DNA of 37,520 bases. It comes from a virus. The notes under the pieces are model-generated. The model saw nothing but the letters and a program-made list of their open reading frames with translations, was not told the DNA's origin and ran no database searches. The DNA is taken from the IMG/VR virus record IMGVR_UViG_3300035698_001739, positions 1-37,520 of that record. One strand, 5' to 3'. Below are positions 1 through 6,506 of this stretch, piece by piece. The position numbers were made by a program, and so were the translations under genes. Numbering within the stretch: position 1 is the first letter of the stretch; each line of letters opens with the position of its first letter.

Positions 1-2
1 AC

Positions 3-140
3 CTACTGTACAAAGTGGTGGTATGGTACATGGAAATGCCTGCTCCCACAATGGAACAGTCAGGTCTTGTTTCTATAGTAGTTGGTGCGGGTGCGGCATG
101 GTTTGGACTCTACACAGCATCGCCACCAAAATCCAAATAA
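3..140 (+). CDS. C-terminal fragment of a small membrane-associated protein (5' end outside window)
   Basis: An open frame enters from the window edge and stops at TAA 138-140, giving 45 residues. It contains a hydrophobic stretch rich in Gly, Ala and Val (about residues 22-38), consistent with one membrane segment. The tail is short and polar, ending in PPKSK. The beginning is missing, so the family cannot be recognised; a small phage inner-membrane protein is one possibility. It is followed directly by the promoter region of the dnaJ-like gene. Confidence 0.5.
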   Translation, partial: LLYKVVVWYMEMPAPTMEQSGLVSIVVGAGAAWFGLYTASPPKSK

Positions 141-145
141 TATCG

Positions 146-174
146 TTGACTTTTAAACCAAAATCCTATACAAT
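146..174 (+). promoter_or_regulatory. Distal sigma70-type promoter of the dnaJ operon
   Basis: The -35 box TTGACT is at 146-151 and the -10 box TACAAT at 169-174, with a 17-nt spacer. It lies in the short intergenic region before the dnaJ-like gene and would give a leader of about 60 nt. Confidence 0.6.
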
Positions 175-204
175 ACAGTTGTGACTTTTAAATATTAAAT
201 ACTA

Positions 205-232
205 TTGACATTTAAAAAAGAAACACTATATT
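205..232 (+). promoter_or_regulatory. Proximal promoter of the dnaJ operon, predicted leaderless
   Basis: The -35 box TTGACA is at 205-210 and the -10 box TATATT at 227-232, with a 16-nt spacer. The ATG at 239 is only 6 nt after the -10 box, so a transcript starting at the usual distance would begin at or next to the A of the start codon. No Shine-Dalgarno sequence precedes the ATG. Related words TGACTTTTAAA, TGACTTTTAAA and TGACATTTAAA occur at 147, 182 and 206. Confidence 0.6.
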
Positions 233-238
233 AAAAAC

Positions 239-1084
239 ATGGATTATTATACAACACTAGGCGTCAATAGAAACGCATCAGAATCAGAAATCAAACAGGC
301 ATATAAAAAACAAGCCATGAAACACCATCCTGACAAAGGTGGTGATGGTGCTCAATTTCAAAAAGTGAATGAAGCATACGACACACTTAAAAATCCACAA
401 AAGAAAACACACTATGATAGATTTGGTACTAGTTCAGGACAGAATCAAGGAGGAAGCCGTTCATACGAATTTAGAGCAGACGATTTCCCACAAGATGTAG
501 GAGATGTGTTTAATCAATTTTTTGGAGGTGGTGCTAGTCCATTTAGAAGACAACAACATAGAAGAAATAGAGACATTGTGATAGAAGCACAAATAGAACT
601 GGAAGATGTTTTAAAAGGTAAAGAATTAGTTGCTTCGTACAGATTAACAGACGGTCGTGAGCAGAGTGTAAACTTAACATTGCCTAAAGGTATTGAAAAC
701 AACAGCACAATTAAATTTCCTTCATTGGGAGATGATTTACAAAAGAACTTACCTAGAGGAGATCTACTTGTAAGAGTTAAAATTAGACCACATGCCAAAT
801 GGGCAAGAGAAGGTATAAACTTACATTGTATTGAAAGAGTAAATGTGTTTGACTTGATGTTAGGCACAAAACAAACTGTTAAAACACTGGAAGGAAGAAA
901 TTTAGCAATAACGATTCCTAAAGGCACACAGCCAGGCACAGTGTTAAGTATCAGTGAACAAGGATTACCCACAAGAGGTGGTGGTAGAGGAAACATTTAT
1001 TTGACAATTCAAGCAGACATACCGTCAGTAAGCAAAAAAGAATGGGTAGAAACACTAACAAGGATACGCAATGAAATTAATTAA
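239..1084 (+). CDS. dnaJ: DnaJ-like co-chaperone (J domain plus C-terminal substrate-binding domain)
   Basis: This 281-residue J-domain protein would stimulate the ATPase of host DnaK and deliver substrates to it in the cytoplasm. The N-terminal J domain (about 1-65) carries the diagnostic HPD at residues 30-32. A Gly/Phe-rich linker follows (about 66-110, with FFGGG), then a C-terminal domain resembling the DnaJ/CbpA peptide-binding beta domains. The four CxxCxGxG zinc motifs of type I DnaJ are absent, so the layout is CbpA-like. The start follows a -10 box by 6 nt and has no ribosome binding site. It overlaps the deformylase gene by 14 nt, forming a proteostasis operon with it and the Clp ATPase. 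Confidence 0.9.
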   Translation: MDYYTTLGVNRNASESEIKQAYKKQAMKHHPDKGGDGAQFQKVNEAYDTLKNPQKKTHYDRFGTSSGQNQGGSRSYEFRADDFPQDVGDVFNQFFGGGASPFRRQQHRRNRDIVIEAQIELEDVLKGKELVASYRLTDGREQSVNLTLPKGIENNSTIKFPSLGDDLQKNLPRGDLLVRVKIRPHAKWAREGINLHCIERVNVFDLMLGTKQTVKTLEGRNLAITIPKGTQPGTVLSISEQGLPTRGGGRGNIYLTIQADIPSVSKKEWVETLTRIRNEIN

Positions 1085-1562
1085 AGCACCAGACGATTTT
1101 TTAGAAAAAAAAGTTAACGACTTTGATTTTACAAAAATGGATGCTGAAAAAATATCTGCTGAAATGTTTGATATAATGAAAAAATACGAAGGTGTAGGAC
1201 TAGCCGCAAACCAAGTAGGCATAGATGCACAAATTTTTATTATGGGTGAAGATAAACCTATGTCCATTATTAATCCTTTGATAACTGAAGTAAGTACAAA
1301 TCAAGTGGAAATGATGGAAGGTTGTTTAAGTTTTCCTGGACTGTTTATGAAAGTTAAAAGACCAGACATAGTGGGAGTAAAATATCTTGACACACAACAA
1401 AAAGAATGTATAATTAAGTTAGAAGGTTTTCATGCAAGAGTTTTCTTACATGAATACGATCATCTTCAAGGCATTACGTTTGATCAAAGAGTTTCAAAAA
1501 TGCGTTTGGATATGGCAAAAAAGAAACAAGAAAAAATATTAAAAGGATTTATTAATGGTTGA
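1071..1562 (+). CDS. def: Peptide deformylase
   Basis: This 163-residue metalloenzyme removes the N-formyl group from nascent proteins. All three family motifs are present: GVGLAANQ at 41-48, EGCLSFPG at 83-90 (metal-binding Cys) and HEYDHLQG at 127-134 (the HExxH metal ligands and catalytic Glu). The protein is slightly shorter than typical bacterial enzymes, as is usual for phage versions, lacking an extended C-terminal helix. It overlaps dnaJ upstream by 14 nt and the Clp ATPase downstream by 8 nt, suggesting translational coupling. Phage deformylases are known from marine cyanophages; here the role is probably faster maturation of phage proteins during infection. Confidence 0.95.
   Translation: MKLIKAPDDFLEKKVNDFDFTKMDAEKISAEMFDIMKKYEGVGLAANQVGIDAQIFIMGEDKPMSIINPLITEVSTNQVEMMEGCLSFPGLFMKVKRPDIVGVKYLDTQQKECIIKLEGFHARVFLHEYDHLQGITFDQRVSKMRLDMAKKKQEKILKGFING
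1387..1414 (+). promoter_or_regulatory. Possible internal sigma70-type promoter inside def
   Basis: TTGACA at 1387-1392 and TATAAT at 1409-1414 match both consensus boxes exactly, with a 16-nt spacer. It lies inside the deformylase coding region about 140 nt before the Clp ATPase start and could supply that gene independently. Coding constraint could also have produced it. Confidence 0.4.
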
Positions 1563-3804
1563 ACCTAGTAGTGCTTTACAAAGTGTATTCGATAGAGCAG
1601 TAAAGTTATCTAAAACTCACAAACATGAATATGTTACTCTTGAACATATGTTGTTCGCCATGTGTGAAGATGAAAAATTTTATAATATCTTAAAAGGATA
1701 TGGCACTGATGTAGACAGTTTAAAATCACATTTAATAACTTACTTAGATCATAAATTAGAGGGTATCAAAGTAACAGCAGTCAAGTACAAGCCTAAAAAA
1801 ACTATCAGTGTGGAAAGAGTACTCAACAGAGCATTCACTCAGGTGTTGTTTAGTGGTAGGACTAACATAGATTTAACAGATGTATTCTTAAGTTTAATGA
1901 GTGAAACAAAGAGTTGGGCATACTATTATCTAGTTGAAGCAAAAGTTGACAAGGATAAGTTTATGGATTATCTACACAGCGAGATAACAGAAATGTTTGA
2001 AGACGAAATAGATGAGAGTGAAACTAAAAAAGCACTTAACAAATATACATCAAATCTTAATGCTGAAGTTAAGAAGAAAAAAATTGATCCTGTAATAGGA
2101 AGAATTGACGAATTAAATCAAATAGCATTAACTATTGGACGTAGAATGAAAAACAATGTGATACTTGTTGGTGATCCTGGTGTTGGTAAAACTGCCATTG
2201 CTGAAGGACTTGCATTTAATATTGTTAACGAAACTTGTCCAGACTTTTTAAAAGGCTACGAAGTTTATAATTTAGATATAGGTGCAATGTTGGCTGGTTC
2301 TAAATATCGTGGTGATTTTGAAGAACGATTTAAAATGGTATTAAACGGTTTAAAGAAAAAAGGTAAAGCAATTTGTTTTATAGATGAAGCACACAACATG
2401 TCAGGTGCAGGTGCAGGTGGTGGCGGAAATACTGCTAACGACTTGGCTAATCTTTTAAAACCGGTATTAACTAAAGGTGAACTTAAAGTGGTTGCTTCTA
2501 CAACTTGGGAAGAATACAGAAAGTATTTTGAAAAAGACAGAGCATTAATGAGACGTTTTGCTAGAATAACTGTGGACGAACCAGACAAAACAACTGCATT
2601 AGAAATATTACAAGGTCTTAAAAAATACTATGAAGAATATCACAACGCAACTATAACAGATGATGCAATTGCTTCTGCTGTAAAATTAAGTATAAAATAT
2701 CAAACAGACAAAAAATTACCAGACAAAGCAATAGATTTAATTGATTTGGCTTGTTCACGATTTAATCTAAAAGAAAAACAAACTGACAGGGTTGTAAACG
2801 AAGAATCAATTCAGTATGAATTGTCCAAGTTGGTTAAAATGCCTATAGAAAATATTGCTGAAAAAGAATCAAGTAATCTTGCTAATTTATCAAAAAACAT
2901 GAAAGCCAATGTGTATGGTCAAGATGAGGCAATAGACATGGTAATAGACAAAGTGTTGGTTGCTCAAGCAGGATTAAAACGTGACAATAAACCTATTGGA
3001 TCATTTGTATTCATGGGTCCGACAGGTTGTGGTAAAACAGAAACTGCTAAACAGTTATCCGAACAACTGGGAGTAAAAATGGTTAGGTTTGATATGTCAG
3101 AATATCAAGAAAAACATGCAGTAGCAAAACTGATTGGCTCACCTCCAGGATATGTAGGGTTTGAAGATAGTGCAGGATTATTAATTACTAAATTACAAGA
3201 GTATCCAAACTGTGTATTATTATTAGATGAAATAGAAAAAGCTCATCCAGATGTTTCACAAATACTATTACAAATTATGGACGAAGGTTCGATACAAGGT
3301 AATAATGGTAAAACAGCAAGTGCTAAAAATATTGTGCTGATTCTGACCACTAACCTTGGTGCTGAACAAAATGAGAAAAATGTAATGGGATTCAACACCG
3401 TAAAAGACTCTTCATATGATGATAAGGATATAAAACGTTACTTTGCTCCTGAATTTAGAAACAGATTAGATGGTACTGTTGTATTCAAAAAACTTGCTAA
3501 AGAAGTACTGATCAAAATTGTTGGTAAATTTATGCTTGAATTAAAAACTCAGTTAAAAGAAAAAGATGTAACATTAGAACTTACTGACGAAGCAATAGAT
3601 TATCTAGTAGAAAACGGATACGATGCTAAGATGGGTGCAAGACCTATGCAAAGATTAATTGACAACAAGATTAAGAAAGACCTTTCAAAAGAACTACTGT
3701 TTGGATCGCTTAAAAACGGCGGTATAGTAAAGGTCACAGTGAAAGATAAAAAATTGGCATTGGATCTTGGTAACAGTGTTAAACTGCTTGAAAAACAAGC
3801 CTAA
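1555..3804 (+). CDS. clpA: ClpA-like AAA+ unfoldase (two ATPase modules)
   Basis: This 749-residue Hsp100 ATPase would unfold proteins and feed them to a ClpP peptidase. A Clp N-terminal repeat domain (about 1-145) is followed by AAA module 1, with Walker A GDPGVGKT at 206-213 and Walker B CFIDEAH at 274-280. Module 2 has Walker A GPTGCGKT at 488-495, Walker B VLLLDE about 554-559 and a C-terminal domain with GARPMQR. There is no long coiled-coil middle domain, so it is ClpA-type rather than ClpB-type. MGF at 611-613 sits where ClpA has its IGL/F ClpP-docking tripeptide. A ClpP homologue is encoded at 24230. The start overlaps def by 8 nt. Confidence 0.9.
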   Translation: MVEPSSALQSVFDRAVKLSKTHKHEYVTLEHMLFAMCEDEKFYNILKGYGTDVDSLKSHLITYLDHKLEGIKVTAVKYKPKKTISVERVLNRAFTQVLFSGRTNIDLTDVFLSLMSETKSWAYYYLVEAKVDKDKFMDYLHSEITEMFEDEIDESETKKALNKYTSNLNAEVKKKKIDPVIGRIDELNQIALTIGRRMKNNVILVGDPGVGKTAIAEGLAFNIVNETCPDFLKGYEVYNLDIGAMLAGSKYRGDFEERFKMVLNGLKKKGKAICFIDEAHNMSGAGAGGGGNTANDLANLLKPVLTKGELKVVASTTWEEYRKYFEKDRALMRRFARITVDEPDKTTALEILQGLKKYYEEYHNATITDDAIASAVKLSIKYQTDKKLPDKAIDLIDLACSRFNLKEKQTDRVVNEESIQYELSKLVKMPIENIAEKESSNLANLSKNMKANVYGQDEAIDMVIDKVLVAQAGLKRDNKPIGSFVFMGPTGCGKTETAKQLSEQLGVKMVRFDMSEYQEKHAVAKLIGSPPGYVGFEDSAGLLITKLQEYPNCVLLLDEIEKAHPDVSQILLQIMDEGSIQGNNGKTASAKNIVLILTTNLGAEQNEKNVMGFNTVKDSSYDDKDIKRYFAPEFRNRLDGTVVFKKLAKEVLIKIVGKFMLELKTQLKEKDVTLELTDEAIDYLVENGYDAKMGARPMQRLIDNKIKKDLSKELLFGSLKNGGIVKVTVKDKKLALDLGNSVKLLEKQA

Positions 3805-3825
3805 TCATTCAAACCGCTCAATAGG

Positions 3826-3832
3826 CTAAATA
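3826..3832 (+). promoter_or_regulatory. Possible late-type promoter variant (CTAAATA)
   Basis: CTAAATA ends 7 nt before the ATG at 3840. It differs by one base from the ATAAATA core of T4-type late promoters. There is no clear -35 box, as expected for late promoters. Confidence 0.35.
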
Positions 3833-3839
3833 TACACAT

Positions 3840-4193
3840 ATGCCAGCAACAAGTGAAATAATATTATCAGCAACAACACACCCGGGAGATAGTACGGTTG
3901 AAACAGTTGTGAGTGAAAATTTTAAAGGCGATGGGTACTACGGCAGATCCGATGGTTTCCACACAGTTCAAATCAATGTTATTGGCGTTGCAGGAACAAT
4001 ACAAATGCAAGGTACTCTAGCAACAACACCAGCAACTACTGACTGGTTTGATATTGATGGTGCTTTATACGACAGTGCAACTGCCGGTAAAGACGGTGCT
4101 TTTGTGTACAATTTTACAGGAAACTTTGTGTGGTTAAGAGCAAGTGTTTCTTACACTGACGGAACAATTAACAGTATATTATTAAATCATTAA
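3840..4193 (+). CDS. Putative virion structural protein
   Basis: This 117-residue protein is rich in Thr, Ser, Gly and aromatic residues, with alternating hydrophobic beta-strand patterning and no membrane segment. The C-terminal half, with TDWFDIDG and NFTGNFVWLRASVSY, resembles a small beta-sandwich protein that recurs next to structural genes in marine T4-like phages. That assignment is from memory of the family, not a search. A CTAAATA late-promoter-like box ends 7 nt before the start, fitting late expression. No enzymatic motif is visible; the function is unproven. Confidence 0.6.
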   Translation: MPATSEIILSATTHPGDSTVETVVSENFKGDGYYGRSDGFHTVQINVIGVAGTIQMQGTLATTPATTDWFDIDGALYDSATAGKDGAFVYNFTGNFVWLRASVSYTDGTINSILLNH

Positions 4194-4196
4194 ACT

Positions 4197-4784
4197 ATGC
4201 ATCACTATATAAACATAATTAAAGATACACCTTTCACAGAAGATGAAATCAACACAGCAATCAATTTAAGCACAATCGGTTTGTTGGAGGACGAAACAAA
4301 ATACACCACATACGAAAACACCGATGGACAAAATGTATTAACTGTTGAGTTACACCGACAACTAGATGTTGAAGAATCAGATGACTTTGTTGAAGACTTA
4401 GAGTTAATTTACAACAAACAAGGATTAAAAGACTATGTTGTTGAAGTGAGTAACAATGATCCTATGGAAGAAACATATAATGGTGAAGATTTCTTTGAAG
4501 CATATGGTGACATGTGGTTTGATGAAGATGACTCATTAGACGAAGCAGAATATCAAGGACGTAAAGTAAAACTTGGTAAACCAATGCAGGGTGATGTTAA
4601 GAAGTTTAAAGTGTATGTTCGTGATCCAAAAACTAAAAATGTTAAAAAAGTAAACTTTGGTGATCCTAACATGAGAATTAAAAAATCTAATCCAGCAAGA
4701 CGTAGATCATTTAGAGCAAGGCACAACTGTGCGAACCCAGGACCGCGTACTGGCGCGAGATACTGGAGTTGTAGAGCTTGGTGA
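4197..4784 (+). CDS. Conserved phage protein with acidic N-terminus and basic Cys/Trp-rich C-terminus
   Basis: This 195-residue protein has a strongly acidic region (about 15-125, with many Glu and Asp). It then switches to a basic tail beginning near GDPNMRIKK and ending RHNC-NPGPRTGARYWSC-RAW. The terminal Arg-rich block with two Cys and aromatic residues is a module I associate with conserved hypothetical proteins of marine T4-like phages; no function is known to me. The two-part charge pattern suggests a binding protein with a separable C-terminal domain, possibly structural. Its TGA stop overlaps an ATG (TGATG) that opens into the following GIY-YIG gene. Confidence 0.6.
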   Translation: MHHYINIIKDTPFTEDEINTAINLSTIGLLEDETKYTTYENTDGQNVLTVELHRQLDVEESDDFVEDLELIYNKQGLKDYVVEVSNNDPMEETYNGEDFFEAYGDMWFDEDDSLDEAEYQGRKVKLGKPMQGDVKKFKVYVRDPKTKNVKKVNFGDPNMRIKKSNPARRRSFRARHNCANPGPRTGARYWSCRAW

Positions 4785-4787
4785 TGC

Positions 4788-5399
4788 ATTATAACTATCT
4801 ATAAAATAACTAACCATATAAATGGAAAATATTACATTGGTAGACACGCTACTAAAAATGTAAATGATTCCTATATGGGTAGTGGTATAGGTATTAAAAA
4901 TGCCATCAATAAGTATGGCGTTGAAAACTTTACTAAAGAAATTATTGCAACAGCAGATAACGCAGATGCATTATGGGATTTAGAAAAAGAAATAGTTAAT
5001 GAAGATGTAGTGAAAGATCCTATGTCATATAATAATGCATACGGCGGCAAGCATTACTTACACGGATTAAGACAATACGACTACAATGCGTTTATCGAAC
5101 ATCAGCGCAACGCAGGTCAACAATATGCTAAAAACTTTACAGGCAAGTCTTATGAATGGCATGCCAAAGGCGGATCTGCTTCGTCTCGTATGAGAAGTGA
5201 AAAATACACATATCAAATAACAACTAACACAAACAAAAAATATGTTGTTAACGGACTAGAATTTAAAACACTCTGCAAAGAAAAGAATTGGAACTATAAT
5301 ACATTACATTGGAAACAAAGTATGGGAAAATACATAAACAGAGGCAAACATAAAGGTTTTATAGTAGAACAGTTAAGCACCTATAAGGAGGCGGCATAA
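4788..5399 (+). CDS. GIY-YIG homing endonuclease (Seg-like), 5' end frameshifted or non-ATG start
   Basis: The frame encodes a site-specific DNA endonuclease. The catalytic IYKITN...NGKYYIGRH module is encoded at 4797-4847, upstream of the first in-frame ATG (4875), which would remove it. GSGIGIKNAINKYGVENF and the EKEIVNE region follow, as in Seg and GIY-YIG homing endonucleases. The C-terminal part (VNGLEFKTLCKEKNWN) resembles an IENR1/NUMOD1-type DNA-binding repeat. In frame upstream there is a TGA at 4782 and no ATG, GTG or TTG. An out-of-frame ATG at 4784 reads MHY and, with one base skipped, would continue TIYKITN. So either one base is extra, initiation uses ATT or ATA, or the gene is inactive. 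Confidence 0.7.
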   Translation: MITIYKITNHINGKYYIGRHATKNVNDSYMGSGIGIKNAINKYGVENFTKEIIATADNADALWDLEKEIVNEDVVKDPMSYNNAYGGKHYLHGLRQYDYNAFIEHQRNAGQQYAKNFTGKSYEWHAKGGSASSRMRSEKYTYQITTNTNKKYVVNGLEFKTLCKEKNWNYNTLHWKQSMGKYINRGKHKGFIVEQLSTYKEAA

Positions 5400-5400
5400 A

Positions 5401-5706
5401 ATGGTAAGACTGAACGAATTCAATCAGATAGAACAAGAACCTACTTTAGATTACGATCTATTAGATGATATGTACTTTTACATGATTAACGATGATGATT
5501 TTTATAGAAAAAATTATTACCCTACAATGAACAAGTGCAAACAAGCAGGCGATAATGAAGCAGTTATGCCTTTGATAGATTCGTGCATCAATGAATATTG
5601 CACAAAATACAAGATTCCAAAACAGATAGCAGATCAAATAACTACACAAGATAAAACTTTGCTGATGCAGAGAATAATGGATTCTGAAAAAGAAAATGGA
5701 GAGTAA
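5401..5706 (+). CDS. Conserved hypothetical acidic protein
   Basis: This 101-residue acidic protein is of unknown function, with aromatic and Asp-rich clusters near the N-terminus (DDMYFYMINDDDFYRKNYYP) and a helical C-terminal half containing two Cys. A strong Shine-Dalgarno sequence AAGGAGG at 5385-5391, 9 nt before the ATG, lies in the end of the endonuclease gene and fixes the start. Similar small proteins occur in marine T4-like phages as far as I recall. The first residues (MVRLNEFNQIE) loosely fit the leader pattern seen in several downstream genes. Confidence 0.55.
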   Translation: MVRLNEFNQIEQEPTLDYDLLDDMYFYMINDDDFYRKNYYPTMNKCKQAGDNEAVMPLIDSCINEYCTKYKIPKQIADQITTQDKTLLMQRIMDSEKENGE

Positions 5707-5708
5707 TC

Positions 5709-6284
5709 ATGTTGATTACCGAGATAGTAGAAGCACCAAATAAAACTGCTGTATTCGCCTTTGGCAGAATGAATCCTCCAACAGCAGGACACAAAAAAAT
5801 AGGTGAAGTTGTCAAAGCACAGATAGGCGACCCTTATATCTTTATAACACATACTCAAAATGAAAAAACTGATCCATTAACATTTGCACAAAAATTAACC
5901 TTTGCTCAAAAAATGTTTCCAATGATCAAAGTAGGAGACAAGTCGGTGAAAACATGGGTTGAAGCAATGAAAAAATTAGAACAAATGGGATATACAGATA
6001 TCACATATGTAGCAGGTTCAGACAGAGTAAATCAATTCAACGAACTGTTAAACAAGTACAATGGTAAAGAATATAACTTTGATTCAATCAAAGTGGTTAG
6101 TGCAGGTGAAAGAGATCCAGATGCACAAGGTCTTGAAGGCATGAGTGCTTCAAAAATGCGTGATTTAGCCGCTCGTGGAGACAAAAGAACTTTTATAAAT
6201 GCTGTGCCTATAGACCCTAAAACAGCAGAAGAAATGTATAATCAAGTGAGAACAGGGCTCAAACTAAACCCTATAACTATTTAG
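5709..6284 (+). CDS. Nucleotidyltransferase (cytidylyltransferase/NMN adenylyltransferase-like)
   Basis: This 191-residue protein has the alpha/beta fold signatures of the nucleotidylyltransferase superfamily. FGRMNPPTAGH at 18-28 gives the T/HxGH nucleotide-binding motif, and GMSASKMR at 144-151 matches the ISSTxxR position. It would transfer a nucleotidyl group from an NTP, but the acceptor (NMN, phosphosugar or lipid head) cannot be read from sequence. The N-terminus MLITEIVEAP precedes the catalytic strand and resembles a T4 capsid-targeting leader with a possible IVE/A cleavage site. It starts 2 nt after the preceding gene. Annotations in related phages vary between cytidylyltransferase and NadR-like. 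Confidence 0.8.
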   Translation: MLITEIVEAPNKTAVFAFGRMNPPTAGHKKIGEVVKAQIGDPYIFITHTQNEKTDPLTFAQKLTFAQKMFPMIKVGDKSVKTWVEAMKKLEQMGYTDITYVAGSDRVNQFNELLNKYNGKEYNFDSIKVVSAGERDPDAQGLEGMSASKMRDLAARGDKRTFINAVPIDPKTAEEMYNQVRTGLKLNPITI

Positions 6285-6289
6285 AACAG

Positions 6290-6297
6290 TATAAATA
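6290..6297 (+). promoter_or_regulatory. T4-type late promoter TATAAATA
   Basis: TATAAATA is the exact T4 late -10 consensus. It ends on the A of the ATG at 6297, so transcription would start a few bases inside that small ORF and chiefly serve the large gene at 6503. Confidence 0.6.
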
Positions 6298-6506
6298 TGA
6301 ACATAAGCGATTTAAAACGTTTGGCAGGCATTGGCACAGAGGGTAATGAACCGTCCATGGGCGAAAACATTAGTCAGACTGCTACTGCTTTAAAGCAAAA
6401 GGAAAGAAAACTAGGCTTAAAACCCGGAGATCCGGATTGGTTTAAATTATGGTTTTCCAAACCATACATGACTGGACCTGTACAGTTTAGAGGTAGAAAG
6501 AAATGA
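6297..6506 (+). CDS. Small hypothetical protein
   Basis: This 69-residue protein is of unknown function. The N-terminus MNISDLKRLAGIGTE resembles leader-like N-termini nearby, and the C-terminus is basic and aromatic (WFKLWFSKPYMTGPVQFRGRKK). It overlaps the next gene by the ATGA arrangement at 6503-6506. A late promoter box covers its own start codon, so translation from messages starting there would miss this ORF. It would need read-through from upstream or an internal start. Confidence 0.5.
   Translation: MNISDLKRLAGIGTEGNEPSMGENISQTATALKQKERKLGLKPGDPDWFKLWFSKPYMTGPVQFRGRKK

Noticed and set aside
514-996. 160-codon open frame on the - strand opposite dnaJ
   Set aside because: It is antisense to a gene with clear J-domain motifs. 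All minus-strand frames here lie opposite coding genes and show no coherent domains.
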